From NCBI GenBank assembly GCA_028023455.1, contig JAQFVV010012508.1:124001-188000 (forward strand): 64,000 nucleotides of DNA, in the 5' to 3' direction. This DNA is from Epiperipatus broadwayi (Eukaryota; Onychophora; Udeonychophora; Euonychophora; Peripatidae). The position numbers and the translations under genes were made by a program. The notes under the pieces were generated by a model, which saw only the letters and a program-made list of their open reading frames with translations, was not told where the DNA came from and did no database searches. Position 1 is the first letter of the stretch; each line of letters begins with the position of its first letter. Shown here one piece after another: positions 37,764-49,740 of the stretch.

Positions 37764-38150
37764 TATATATAACCATTAGAAACCAGTGAATACTTAGACA
37801 ATCCCAATATAGATATCAATCAAGAATTTCAAACTGTTGTATACTTCTTTTAACAATAGAGGTGAAATCCCACCTCTATTAATGGTGTCATATATTTATA
37901 TAGACACTGAAGATTGCAACTGGGACCACAGAGATTGAACTTATTGATAGAAAGAAGTTTAAATAAACCTCCTTAAACAGGTAAATATGACCTGTTTGAA
38001 TGCAGACTAATAAATAGTCAATTATAAAATTACAAATTGCAATTATAATTTTTAAATGCTCAAGGCTAAATGAGTTTATAAGTAACCATTAACACTTAAA
38101 CAATCCCAATACAGATAACAATCAAGAATTTCAAACTGTTGTCAAGGCAA
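37764..38150 (+). repeat. Direct repeat pair flanking about 240 bp
   Basis: The stretch acaatcccaatatagatatc, then caatcaagaatttcaaactg, occurs near 37798-37838 and again near 38098-38140 with few differences. The class is unknown. Confidence 0.6.
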
Positions 38151-39989
38151 TCTCCTTTTAGCAATATATATATATTGAATCAGGTCCATTTAATGGAAGC
38201 TGTATAATTGTGTTCAAACCTTATTTATCATAATTTTAAATTTTATATTTGTAATATTATGTGAATGGACTGGCCCTTCAAGCAAAGGGGAGAAAACCAT
38301 TTATAGCAGAGTCATTAATGATACCCACAGTCAGACTGAGCTATGCAAAGCATAACATGATCACATTTCCAGACCATGGTCCACCTCATCTACTAGATTC
38401 AAACTCCTGCCACCCAAAGCATTTTATTTGTTTAGAGGTAAACCACAGGTGCCAGCTAATTACAAGAAGTAATTAACATGCTTGGACAGTAGGGCCATAA
38501 TCGAGCACTTGAAATATCTTATGACTAGCTCACACTGTCTCAGGGCCTAGAATATTTGCTTAACACATTAAGTAATTTACAGTAATTTACTGGTGAGGCA
38601 GTGACAAGAGGGAAAGAGAAAATAGACAAAGTAACAATTAAGGCAAACATTGATATTTATTAAAATAGACACATATCAAATATAACACAATAATATTGAA
38701 ATTTACATATAAAACATATAAGTAATTACTCAGGCTAAATTATGATAGTCCTTCATTAATTAAAGTTCATTTCATTTAAATATAAAGTGTATATAGACTG
38801 TGATCAAAATATATTTAGTTATTTAAAGTATCTTTACCTAGGTTTTCATTTGTGTGTAGTTTCCAACTGGTTGGCTTTTTTGTTTCTCCATCAATGGCTT
38901 CATGGCTTGTTTTCATTCTGTGACTCAGCAATGGGAGAGAGCAAGAATAGTGGTAGCATCTATTTCGATTTTGGAATCAGTTTCCAACATTTGTTCCAGG
39001 TGGAATAATCCACTTATGGAGCTTTGGGGCATGAAGCCCTGTCAGATACATTAGTGGCTTATGCACCATCTCCATTAATGTTGACCACAGCAGTAATGAT
39101 TGGCTTTGCTGCATTTACAGTTCTGAATATCTAGATCTCTGGTTGTTTGGATTCTCAATGAAACTCTGGCTCTGCATTCTTTAGAAAAAAAACCCAAACT
39201 CTGAATTAATAGCAATGTGAATGAATTACAGATTGCAGCCCCATCTATATTAATGACAAACCAGACTATATCACAAACCAGACTGAATAATAATAGAGAG
39301 AGACTTTATATACTTTTTTCTCTCCTATTATTTTAATTTCTTATCGTTATTTTTAATTTAGATCTTAACTTAAAATGTCTTTTAATTAATTTTCCATTTT
39401 TTCAATTAATTGATTTTTTACATTTGCCTTAATCCATTCAGATTCATCTAAACAATCTCGATAAGATAGTTTACAGTTTTGTCATTAATTCAATTATTGA
39501 TTTTGATTTTAATATTAATCAGAAATCTTATAAACTAATTAATTACATTTTTGAAAGTTTTCTTTTACAAACAAAATTTTATTTTAAATTTTACATATTT
39601 ATTTAATTTTTACTTTGTAAAAGATCTTTTCTTTAAAAAGAGAGTGAAAAATTTTTTTAACTTTTCTTTAATTCTATTATATATTTATCCCCATCCTGCT
39701 CTTTAATTTGTAACACTTTATGATACTAAAATGACACAGTATTTTTTATTTTTTAAATGTTTGTTTAAAAAAAAATCTTTAAGCCACTTATAATTTATTT
39801 TTTTTCTTAAAAAATGATGAAACATGTAATGTTGTTGAATAGCGGTACAATATATATATATATGAAAAACAAAACAAGTTTTATATACGTAAAAACCTGC
39901 TATCGCTTGTATTAAAGATCAATAGATGGAGCTTTACCAAGACCTCCAAACAAGCGTATTTGTTTACATAAACGTCAGAGTCAATATTT
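38151..39989. other. Unresolved repeat-like DNA
   Basis: The region 38260-39240 is less AT-rich and has short open frames without splice or motif support. The tail 39300-39860 ends in gcggtacaatatatata, which resembles the 3' end of elements A and B (cggtacagtatatata), so it may be a diverged fourth copy. Confidence 0.35.
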
Positions 39990-40215
39990 ACTGTCTCTTT
40001 CATTTTGCTCCACCCTCAGATCAGCTGATTTCAAGCTGATTTGCTCTCATCAGTGAAGGGATAGGAGTTAGAAACTAGACCTAAATATTAACTCCAAGCG
40101 TTTATGCAAAACGTTTCTATCAGTTTTCAAGCATGAATTTTTTAGACACCTAAATGTCTTCAAACTCAGCCTATCAAACTAGATAGCTATATGGGTCTGA
40201 TATCAGTTCAGTTTC
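39990..40215 (-). mobile_element. Family 2 element, diverged copy
   Basis: It contains the hammerhead block, aaactagacctaa, tcaagcatgaatt and the terminal gtctgatatcagttcag motif of family 2. Non-coding. Confidence 0.55.
40013..40060 (-). ncRNA. Hammerhead ribozyme motif, diverged variant (AUC site)
   Basis: Minus strand: inner stem I ccttca/tgaggg (one G-U), core CTGATGA (plus 40047-40053), stem II gagc/gctt (one G-U), GAAA, helix III of three pairs (auc/gau) and an AUC cleavage site. Sequence differs at many stem positions from the other copies, yet pairing is kept. This argues that the structure, and not just the repeat, was maintained. Confidence 0.7.
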
Positions 40216-40619
40216 TCCACAATATATATATATTGTAACAAAAAAATATAGATGAAATGAAACAGAAATAAAAATAGATAAGAATTATTAATTATTAAAA
40301 TATGTTTATAATCTGTCATTTGTAACAGTATGAAAATTTTGTAACAGCATACAAATTAATGTAATGATAAAAAAAGGCTGCTACTTTATAACCGATTACA
40401 AATATATTGATGAGTGATAAAATGATAGTTGCTATAATTGAAAACAAAAACTAAACAGGATATATGATATGCTCCAGCGGTTCATCATTTGTAATGAGTA
40501 AAATTAAATGAGAAATGAATTTACTGTGTTAGCTAAAATACAATTTATAATTAAACAAGGATGACGCTAACATATAAATAAGAATACATGCATATCATGC
40601 TCTCTTTGGGTGTCTATTT
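40216..40619. other. AT-rich DNA
   Basis: No gene is seen. Confidence 0.5.
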
Positions 40620-42980
40620 CTAATTAATTAAATATAATATTATAGCCCGAGTGCAACTATCCTAAACATTAATTCTGTTATGCTAATAATGAAATAAATA
40701 AATTATCTCATTTTTCCATATAAAATAACCAAATGAAAATTAAAACTGTCATCATTAAAGATTTAAAATATTTAGATATTGGAGAAGTCATTTGAACAAT
40801 AAAACATACTGGCCATTGTCATCAAATAAAATAATATTAAATATAGCAACTGAATAAAATTACCCACTGTGAGATCCCTGGAGTGCATTTCGCTTATCTC
40901 CAATACTAGATTCTTTTAACCAAGAATCCTTTTCATTCCTCTTTACATGTATATATGACCATTCATGGTCACACGCACACACTGGTGCTATTTATAACAA
41001 TGTATAAAATTATCATATAAACTTAATATCATTAAGTTGGAAAGGGATTAAATCACTCTTTATTCAGTTTAGCTAAGTACATGTGTTTTCCCACGAGCGC
41101 CACTAGATTGTTTTAAATCTAGATAAATATCTGTTTAGAGTGTACTGACTTCAAACTCATTTGGTACATTTTTACTACACATGACTTGGATGACTAATGA
41201 ACAAAAAAAATGACATTCTTATATTTTATCTATGTCAATAAAATTACAAGATCCCTCTATCACCAAAATTTATATAGATCAAATACTCATATAGATATTA
41301 CTAGCTCATTTTATATATATTGATGAACAGATGTAAAAAAAATACTTTTATTAATGGCATCCATATAAACCTAGTGAAGACCATTACTTAAGTGGCTGGC
41401 CATGATACTAGTTACCTAACTGAATTAATTATCATAATATAAAGATAATAATGATGATAATAATAATGATGATGATGGTGATGATATCAGCCATAGCTTT
41501 ATAATGAACTCACAACAATAAATTTATCTTTATAAACTCATAAGCACTTTTAAAAATCATCCCATGTCAAACTGGGATTTAAATATTACATTCACTAGCA
41601 TTTATATAAGTTTATGGTATTTACTAAAATACTTTTATAGTTAAAACTAGGATTCAATAATACTAGTGATGATGACTGATCATCACGCCTCTCCATGTGA
41701 TATTCAACTTTCTATAAACCCCTATTTACTAAATATATCAATTATGTTAAACATTAGATTTACTGATTATAATTTATTTAATCAATGATGATGGCGATCA
41801 TAACTCTTGTATAGTATTATTTGAACAGTGTTTTATTCAATAACACGATATCCATCTTTGATGAGGATGATCAAAACTCATGGCCATAACATAATTTTAG
41901 CTTTCTATTATTGAACTATAATTATTAAAACTTGGTTATTATCTAGCATAATCCTTAAATACTTCATTGTGAATCCATATTCTAGCTTGCTTAACATTTT
42001 TTTTTCAAGCGCTTGCTTAACATTTTTTTTTCTGAGCGCTTGCTTAACATTTGCAAGTGATTGTTCAATATTTACGAATGGTGATGATCAATTAAAATGA
42101 TAGAATTAAGAGAAGACAACATATGATTATATCAACAATAATAACTCGGAAACCACTTAAGATATATAATTATATTTTATTAATACTATTCTTCTTTCTT
42201 TCTTTAAAATCAAATTAATAATTAGATAAATGGCTTATTATTACATTAATTAAATATAGAACTAATACAAAAATTTATATACGCATAACCAAATAAATTT
42301 AATATACAAGTTTGTCATTTTGGATATTTTAAAATAAGCTGGCTTAAAATAACATTTAAAAAAAATATTTCCTTGAATGCTTACTTAAGACTTTCCTAAC
42401 TTATTATATCATAAAAATAAATTTCATATGTAACTTGTGTGTTTTATTTCACTTCCATTCATATGTAAGCCTGGCTCTTCAATTTACCATATTTAAACAA
42501 ACTATGCCTAACCTATTCCTTTGACGTGTTTGTATAAGCAGTTACACATGCACATACACCCTGTGATATGTCAACATATATTTTTAAAATGTGTTCCCTT
42601 ATATTAAAGATTAAGACATAAATCACATATATAAAAAATTATTCTTGCAACCTTGAGCAAAATAAAATAAAATACATTATATTAATTTAATATGCAACAA
42701 GATTAAAAAAAACATTATAAATGCATATATTTATAGGTTGCTCATTATCATAATAAATGAAGAACAATAAAAAAACATTTCAATATTACAATATGTAATA
42801 AAAAAAAAATAAAAAAAAATAATGAAAATTTAAGTTTAAAGATTTAAACTGTGTTTGTGTTATGTTATGTGATATTGAGAATAACTATCGATAAACAAGC
42901 CTTTAATGTTTCTGTATCAAAAGAAAAAAAATGCCTTGACCAATAAATTAAGGTTTACTTTTAATAAGTAAGAATAAAAG
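40620..42980 (-). repeat. Right arm of the large inverted repeat
   Basis: This is the reverse complement of 29470-31820 in the same order, including the minisatellite block (about 41440-41990). The outer limits, about 13.5 kb apart, enclose an 8.8-kb spacer. It may be one giant foldback element or two copies of one repeat in opposite orientation. Confidence 0.72.
41986..42052 (+). repeat. Short tandem repeat, unit about 27 bp
   Basis: Three units share gcttgcttaacattt followed by a T run and a gcgctt junction. Confidence 0.75.
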
Positions 42981-43077
42981 ATCTGTTAATGAAAGTTCAT
43001 AGTTACCCGATTATTTTCACCTTTCATAAATGTCTCAAGTTTGAATTTTCAGACTGCTTGTTTCACATATAGCTTCA

Positions 43078-43340
43078 CTAAATTGATTTGCTCCATTTAA
43101 AAAGTGAAAAGTTCTTGCAGATACTTTTAAGATAAACATGAATTAATTGACTTGCTTATTTCCACAATTTTAAAATTATTTATTGTTGATACTCTTGATA
43201 ATGCTGAATTCGTTGGCTGGCTTGCTTCTACCCTTTCAAAAAGAGTTATTACAAATACTTTTAGATAAGTATGAACTGGTGGATTTGCTTGTCTCTTCCA
43301 TTTAAAAAAAATTATTGTAGACACTTTAGCTGACTGAGGA
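43078..43340 (+). repeat. Minisatellite, unit about 68 bp
   Basis: About four diverged units share: a gacttgctt-type start; a tccattttaaaa-type A-rich middle; ttattgtagatactttta; and ataagtatgaatt. The minus-strand open frame here is a by-product. Confidence 0.6.
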
Positions 43341-44869
43341 AAACTTTAACAAAAATTTGATTCATAGCTTCATCAAATTTGGCTATATATATGGCTTTTA
43401 TTCATCTTTCCTTTCTTCTTCTCTTGTCAAAGATGATTATTAGATTATGTTTGTGGCTGGCTTTAAATTTTGTCCATTCTTTTGGTTACTATGGACCGGT
43501 ATATGAGTCCATAGTAGATTAGTGATTTTAATCCATTCTGTAAGATTCCAGGAAGCAGAAGTGGCTTTAGCAATGCAAATTCATTGTATTATACACAGCA
43601 AAATATATTAATATTTTATAGAATTGTAAATAACTTCTTCCAAGAAATTCAATTTTGTTCCATTTCCTTTTCTTAATCTTGCTGGGAATTACCTATATAT
43701 ATATATGCACATCTTCGTCTATACTGACTTTAAAACAAGAGTCATTTTTCTCTTTCCTTAATTTTCAAAGAGAAAAAAAATCAATTGCTCTCACTTTAAA
43801 AAAAAAAAGAAAACTCTTCATTTCCCTTGGTTTTCACGAACTCAATCATTACATCTCTTTCGTTAATATTAGTAATGATTCCTTCAAAACCATTGTATCT
43901 TACTAATATTAACTGATTGACCTTTCTAAGATTTTTAAAAAAAAACTACATATTGTTAGGTCACTCTCCTCCAAACAAAAATTGAACTCCTCTCTAAATA
44001 TTGTTTCATTCGTTTATATTGCGAATCTTTGATCAAAAAAAGGACCACCTGGAAATCTTATCTTGAGATAAAAGATCAAAGCTTCACAAGTTTGACTGTC
44101 TGTCACAATTTTACAAGAAAATTAATAATCACATTTTATTCCATCAAAGCACCTCTTTTCCAAAATAATCTTAGATACAGATAACACAAACAATAAAGCT
44201 GGCAATCTATAGTCATTAGAAATAGGTGTAAAAATGTTTTATGTTTAAACATTCATACTCACATGTGTACATTTTCACATCCTAATCTACTAATCTTGAT
44301 CGCTTTATTTTACACTTTCTTTCTGATCTACTTCGTTTAATAAGAATATATGTTAAATAATTTAACACATTATTTAATAAGAAAATATAATAAAATAAAA
44401 TTAAATATTATTACCTTCTCTCTTTACAACTGCTTATTCATTAACTATTTATATAGACTATATAATAATAAATACACACATAAATCTATATATATAAAAG
44501 AAATTTTTTTTTAATTAAATAATATGTATGTATGTGAAATGAGTCATATATATATATATATATAAATAAAGAAGTTCATGGTAGGATAATGAAATGTTTC
44601 AGGTATTGTTAAGCTTTTTGTAATGCTTTATAATAATACATTTCTCAAGATAATATCAGGATTATGCATGATTATCTATGGATATTATTTACTCTCTATG
44701 TAAGTAGATTTTATAATTAAAAATGCAAAGGAAGAAAAACAATTTTAAATAGACTTTCAAAGAAAATATAACTTCATATTTTAGAAGACATAATGATCGT
44801 TTTTTCAATCCTAAATAAATTTTATTTAATTAATTAAACTTAATGCTATCTATTGTAGACATATGCTTC

Positions 44870-44921
<52 letters not shown>

Positions 44922-45011
44922 TACAACTTAAATATTAAGTTTTTAAAATTATTTTTAAAACTTTGAAAATTTCTAATTGATTTCTAATTGAATGCAAAAA
45001 AAATATGCATA
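43341..45011. other. AT-rich DNA with TA/TG microsatellite
   Basis: No gene is seen. A (TA)n(TG)n microsatellite occupies 44870-44917, and another TA run lies at 44548-44564. Confidence 0.6.
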
Positions 45012-45805
45012 TGGCTTTAATGTTTGGGAGTCCATAGGAACTTCATATACCAGAATCGAACCTGGGACCTATAAATATCCCAAGTTGAATGCTCTTCCAA
45101 CTGTGCCAAACCATTCAGGGTAAAAAGGTAGATAGATTTATTGCTCATGAGTTCATAAGAAATTTAAGCATCAGATGTGAAAGCACCAGAATCAATCCTG
45201 GAAACTCCCAATCCCCAAGTCAGATGCTCTACTAATTGTGCCAAATTACACAGGGTAAAAAGATATATGGCATGATTGCTTGGGGGTTCATAAGAAGTTC
45301 AAGTATCAGATCTGAAAGTATTAGAATCAATCCTGGGACTGCCTGATCCCAAGTTGAACGCTCTATCAAATGCACCAAACCACACAGGGTCATAGGGCTT
45401 TATTGTTCAGAAGTTCATAAGAAGTTTGAGCACCAGATTTGAAAGCACCAGAATCAATTCTAGGACCCCCCTATTCCAAATTGGATACTCCACCAACTTT
45501 GTCAAACCACACAGGGCAAAAGGCATATATGACTTCATTGAAATTGTTAAGAAATTTGAGTGCCAGACCTATGTGCACCAGAATTGATTCTGGAACATTC
45601 CCAATCCTGTTAGATGTTTTTCCAATTGCACAAAGAAAAAAGCATATGGATTTACTGTTTGGGAATTCATAAGAAATTCGAATGCCAGCCCTGTGAGCAC
45701 CTGAATCAATCCTGGGGGCTCCCAATCCCAAATCAGATGCTGTACCCACTTCACCAAATTGCCTCAAGTCAGATTCACTACTCACTGTGCCAAACTGCAC
45801 AGAGT
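45012..45805 (-). repeat. Tandem array of six tRNA-like (SINE-type) units
   Basis: Six units of 122-136 bp each contain, on the minus strand, an A-box-like tggcacagttggaagagc, a middle attcaacttggga, and a B-box-like ggttcgattctgg. Each is followed by a shared tail ending in cttatgaactcc. B-box positions (plus strand) are near 45050, 45185, 45321, 45448, 45577 and 45699. The first unit keeps the best boxes and the others have decayed (for example ggattgattctgg). The units look like tRNA-derived SINE heads arranged as a minisatellite. Open frames through the array come from its periodicity and are not genes. Confidence 0.72.
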
Positions 45806-46045
45806 ATTGATTGCAAAGAAGCAATTAAGCATTGTTATATCTCTTACTATACAAATTATTTTTAAGTTTTAATAATTGTTTCATAATTCGTTTCTTCTCT
45901 TACTTGTATCTTTTGTTTGTCATTATTTTTTATTTATTTACTATAATCAAACATTATCAATATAAACAGACCAATTTAATATACATGTTAGCATGCATAT
46001 CTGATACAATATATAAAACCGTGTAATGTATAATTTTTAATATAG

Positions 46046-46103
46046 GATTTCATTCCTGTTTTAAAAGTTAGTATAAATGGAGCAGTGAACTTTTGCAATA
46101 AAG
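46046..46103 (+). CDS. Internal exon of the unknown gene, 19 codons plus one base
   Basis: The acceptor tttttaatatag and donor caataaag|gtaaaag enclose 58 nt. The peptide is DFIPVLKVSINGAVNFCNK, phase 0 in and phase 1 out. The left-over G joins AG at the start of the exon at 52112 to make GAG (Glu), so the frame runs on without a stop. The upstream partner is the phase-0 exon at 21389, directly or through missed exons. Confidence 0.62.
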
Positions 46104-46604
46104 GTAAAAGCTTTTATACTTTATTTTTTTAAGTGTATTTATTTATTGATAATATATATTCTATATACTTTACTTAAACATATAGCATAGGAAGGTATTT
46201 ATTATTATTCCTTACTATGTATCCAAATCACGCTATCTACAAAAGATCTATTGTAGGTTTAATAAAAAAACTGGTTTGGTCTCAGGGATTGTCAATTAGT
46301 AGTAATTGATAATTTCTTGGTAACATCAAATGTTAAAGGTTATTTCTATTTACATGGATATTATCTCCTCATTTCCATTCCTTATTATAAGACTTATAAT
46401 TAACCATAAAGTTTCAGATAATGAAATACTAATAGAAAGTTGCAGGTTGGTCTGAAAATCTTTTTATTATTTTGATTTTACATTAATTATCCAAATACAG
46501 ATTTATACATAAAATGTATATCTTTTAAAAATATTGAACATATTTTTTTATCATATTTTCTCTTGTCATACTATAATATATTAAAATTTAACTTGAAATA
46601 AATT
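46104..46604. other. AT-rich intron DNA
   Basis: Nothing beyond AT-rich sequence is seen. Confidence 0.5.
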
Positions 46605-46659
46605 TAACCAAATAACCTTTTTAAAGAGCAAATATATATCTAATTTCATATTATTATTG
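46605..46659. repeat. Outer left arm of a hairpin split by a transposon
   Basis: aatttcatattattattg here is complementary to the far end of the hairpin arm at about 49675-49695. The inner part of the same arm resumes at 49540. The 2.87-kb insertion separates the two parts. Confidence 0.6.
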
Positions 46660-49531
46660 GGTAAAAGCCTGAAATCCGGGCAAAGCCACTTGGAGCATTG
46701 ATGCTAGACAAAATCAATGAAATATAACATTACCGAGCCGCTGCAACTTTTTCTTTTTTATATACAACAAGGTTTTTTTTTCTAATATTGATTAAACGAA
46801 TAATTTTTATTTCATTTAGAACATGATTTCTTTATTATTAAACAAATTTTGATATTCATTTTCGTTACTTTTTGTGGGTTTTTTGAAACCTGACATTTTT
46901 TCAACAAATTTTGCTAATTGTATTTTTTTTCTTTTTGTCATTTGAAAACTTCGGACCATTTCATGACGTCAAAAAATTTGTTTAAATTCCATCACCGAAA
47001 AAATAGAATACAATTATTTGTGACTTGTTTAGAACTTAATTCTACCTTTCTTTTTTTTTTTTTGGCTTGACTAAATGGTTTTTCTTATTATTATTAATTT
47101 TACCTTTTTTTAAACACAACTTGTTTTCACTTTGATTTAGATTATGTTTGAATTAGCTTTTTTTTTTGGCTACTACAAGAAACAGCTTTTTGAGCAGGGG
47201 AAGGGAGGAATTCATACTGTTATCATTAACAAAAAGGCCAACAAAAATACACCTGGGTCTCATTTTACGCGATAGATAGGTTCCTCAGAAAACATGCGCA
47301 AACGAAATCGCGCAGAAATAGACTTAACTTACATTGAAAAAGGGGGGATGCAGTCTGTGATTTTTCAAAATTCGCGTAAGAGCAAAGCACCAATGTAAAA
47401 TTACTTTAAAATTCGCGCAAAAAAAATAAGGAAATAAAATATGACTAATAAAAAATTTCAAATTTGAAAAAAATTGATACAAGACAAACTTTTTTTAACT
47501 ATAATATTTAATTTTATTCGAAATAATAAATTTTTATGCATAATTTACAGTACAGTAATTTATATTTTTTTATACATGTTTTAATTATTATCGCTATTTG
47601 CCCAAAAACACGTTCGTTTGCAAACTAGTAAAAAATCAGATTCTTTATGTGATGTGATGTGATGTATTTGGCTTCTCCTTAAACGAAGTCAAGAATATCT
47701 CAGCAATTATTCTCACAAGAGGAAATACAACTAGCACTAAGTTCACTCTCATGTTGTGTTAATGGTTTTCTGTTGACGACGACGATGATTTTATTAATTG
47801 TTTATGAACTTAGACTTATGATAATAAAAAGACATTTATTCACTACTGCTGGGAAAAATTTAATTAAAACTAACAACTAAAAATTAAATTCTTATTTTTG
47901 TCTTTAATTTCAATTCCGTTTAAAAATCAAATTTCGTTTTACATCACATTAATTTCAAGTCGCCCGTAAGTAATTTTTAAATTGTTAATTACAATTAAAA
48001 ATCAGATTTTAAATTTTAATTGTGCCCACTGCTATTACTGACCTTTTAAAAATAAACTTGTGGACACTAAATGATTAATAATTGATTACGTTCTTTTTTA
48101 AAAAGCAAAAACAGAATGTGATTTAAAATGCAAAATTAACACGCACAATGTTTGAACAAATTTACATTATAATCTTGTAAAATTTAATGTGTGTATACAT
48201 AAAATGTGGAAATCATGATTTTAATTTTATTATTTCATAAAATCTTACTATTATAAATCACTGAAAATATTGAAATTACTAAGATGAAAGTCGAATTCCA
48301 ATAATGTGCTATTGCTTTCAATATGACTAAGTGTGCGAAATTTATTATTTAAAGTAATAGCGCATTATCGGAGGTCGACTTCCAGCGAAACATGAATTGC
48401 GTAACTTCAAAATCGTGTTAAATAAGTCCATGTAAAAAGAGACCCAGGTGTAGTCAATTATTTTAACAGCGCTGAAAAAAGAGAATCAACTTTGGGACTT
48501 GTTTTGAATTTTGATTTCTTTTTGGTTGATGTAATTGTTTTTCTTAATATTAAATCAAAATTTACTTTTGTGTTTTTGCCAATTAAAAAATTGTTTTCAA
48601 ACACCCACCCACACACACACTCGGAAAAAGAATTGTAACCAAAAAGTCAAGAATTTAACTTTTTCCTTTTTTTGAAACAATCTTTTTCTCACTTTTTACT
48701 TTGATTTCTATTTCATTCGAATTACCTTTTTTTTTTTTTAGCCTTCTACAATAAACTGCTTTTGGGGGTGGGGGTATTTCGTAATTTGTTATTCTTAACA
48801 AAAACTCAACCAAAGTTGTCATTTATTTTAATCCCACCGCAAAAAATTGAACCCAAATACTTGTCAATTTCTAATGAAATAAAAAACAACAAAAAAGGAC
48901 ACAAACTTTGGACTTTTTAAAATTATTTATTCGATTTTATTGCTGTAATAAAAAGTGGACATTACGTGTGCCTGACAAAAAAAACACAATCTCACACACT
49001 TTCTGTACTCGGCAATTTACCCAAAGAAAAGTTTCAAAATTGCACATTCGTCTCAGACCTTTTAGTGGTCTCGAATATTTTCCCCATGCTGAAATGTGAC
49101 TTAACATGTGAGCTTTGTCGAAGCGTGTTCGAACATACATTTTGCCAATTTTTTACTTATTAACCTTTTTTTTGGGAAAGGTGGGGAACCATATGACAAT
49201 TATTAATAATTAACAACATTTTTTAAATCGAAATGACATTACTCTATTACGGAGATTTGAAAAAGTCATACCGCCTTGAAATTTCAACACCCTCAAGCGA
49301 TATGGTAATCAGCTATGAATAGAATGAATATATGTAAATAGCTTCAAAGCACAGAATGGGCTATAATATTTTTGTGCAATGTTATGTAAAGTGGCCTAGC
49401 TCAATGGGTTAATACTAATACGTAAATGTTGTATTAGCCTGTAAGGCCATGGCTGCCAAAATGGCATTTTTATGTGTTTTGACACGTAAACAATGCCCCA
49501 AGCGGCCGTGCCCAGATTTCAGGCTTTTACC
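46660..49531 (+). mobile_element. 2.87-kb transposon with 8-bp target duplication
   Basis: Terminal inverted repeats of about 47 bp begin ggtaaaagcctgaaat and end with the complement atttcaggcttttacc. The octamer tattattg lies directly outside both ends (46652-46659, 49532-49539). No transposase frame survives, so it is non-autonomous. Eight-base duplications fit hAT or P-like transposons, but the terminal bases are not a typical hAT end. A second element is nested inside (47250-48450). Confidence 0.8.
47250..48450 (+). mobile_element. Nested Tigger/pogo-like element with TA duplication
   Basis: The ends cacctgggtctc...ttttac are inverted complements and are flanked by TA on both sides (47248-47249, 48451-48452). 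The interior near the left end has acgcgatagataggttcc and repeated gcgcaa/gcgcag words, like the CG-containing ends of pogo/Tigger elements of the Tc1/mariner group. No transposase frame is present. Confidence 0.72.
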
Positions 49532-49539
49532 TATTATTG

Positions 49540-49740
49540 TTTTCGGGATATTCCATGTAGTAAAATAGCTAAATAGCTGACATTTCAGTACAATAACAAG
49601 TACCTTCCTCAGTACTTGATACTGTACTGAAACATCAGCTATTTAGCTATTTTACTACATGAAATATCCTGAAAATAATATTATGAAATCATTTATCAAT
49701 GAAAATATTAGTATATATATATATATAGCAACATTTTTCA
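49540..49740. repeat. Hairpin element (inner left arm, loop, right arm)
   Basis: Arms 49540-49592 and 49623-49679 are reverse complements (tgtagtaaaatagctaaata and its complement), with a 30-base loop. The right arm continues to about 49695 and matches sequence now found before 46660. Confidence 0.8.

Noticed and set aside
37619-37819. Arg/Glu/Lys-rich minus-strand frame
   Set aside because: It is the complement of the pyrimidine tract, a low-complexity artefact.
45012-45805. CRISPR-like array
   Set aside because: Units are diverged end to end with no conserved-repeat and unique-spacer pattern, and the DNA is eukaryotic.
45439-45865. Several overlapping open frames on both strands
   Set aside because: They run through the tandem tRNA-like array, and their length reflects the period, not coding.
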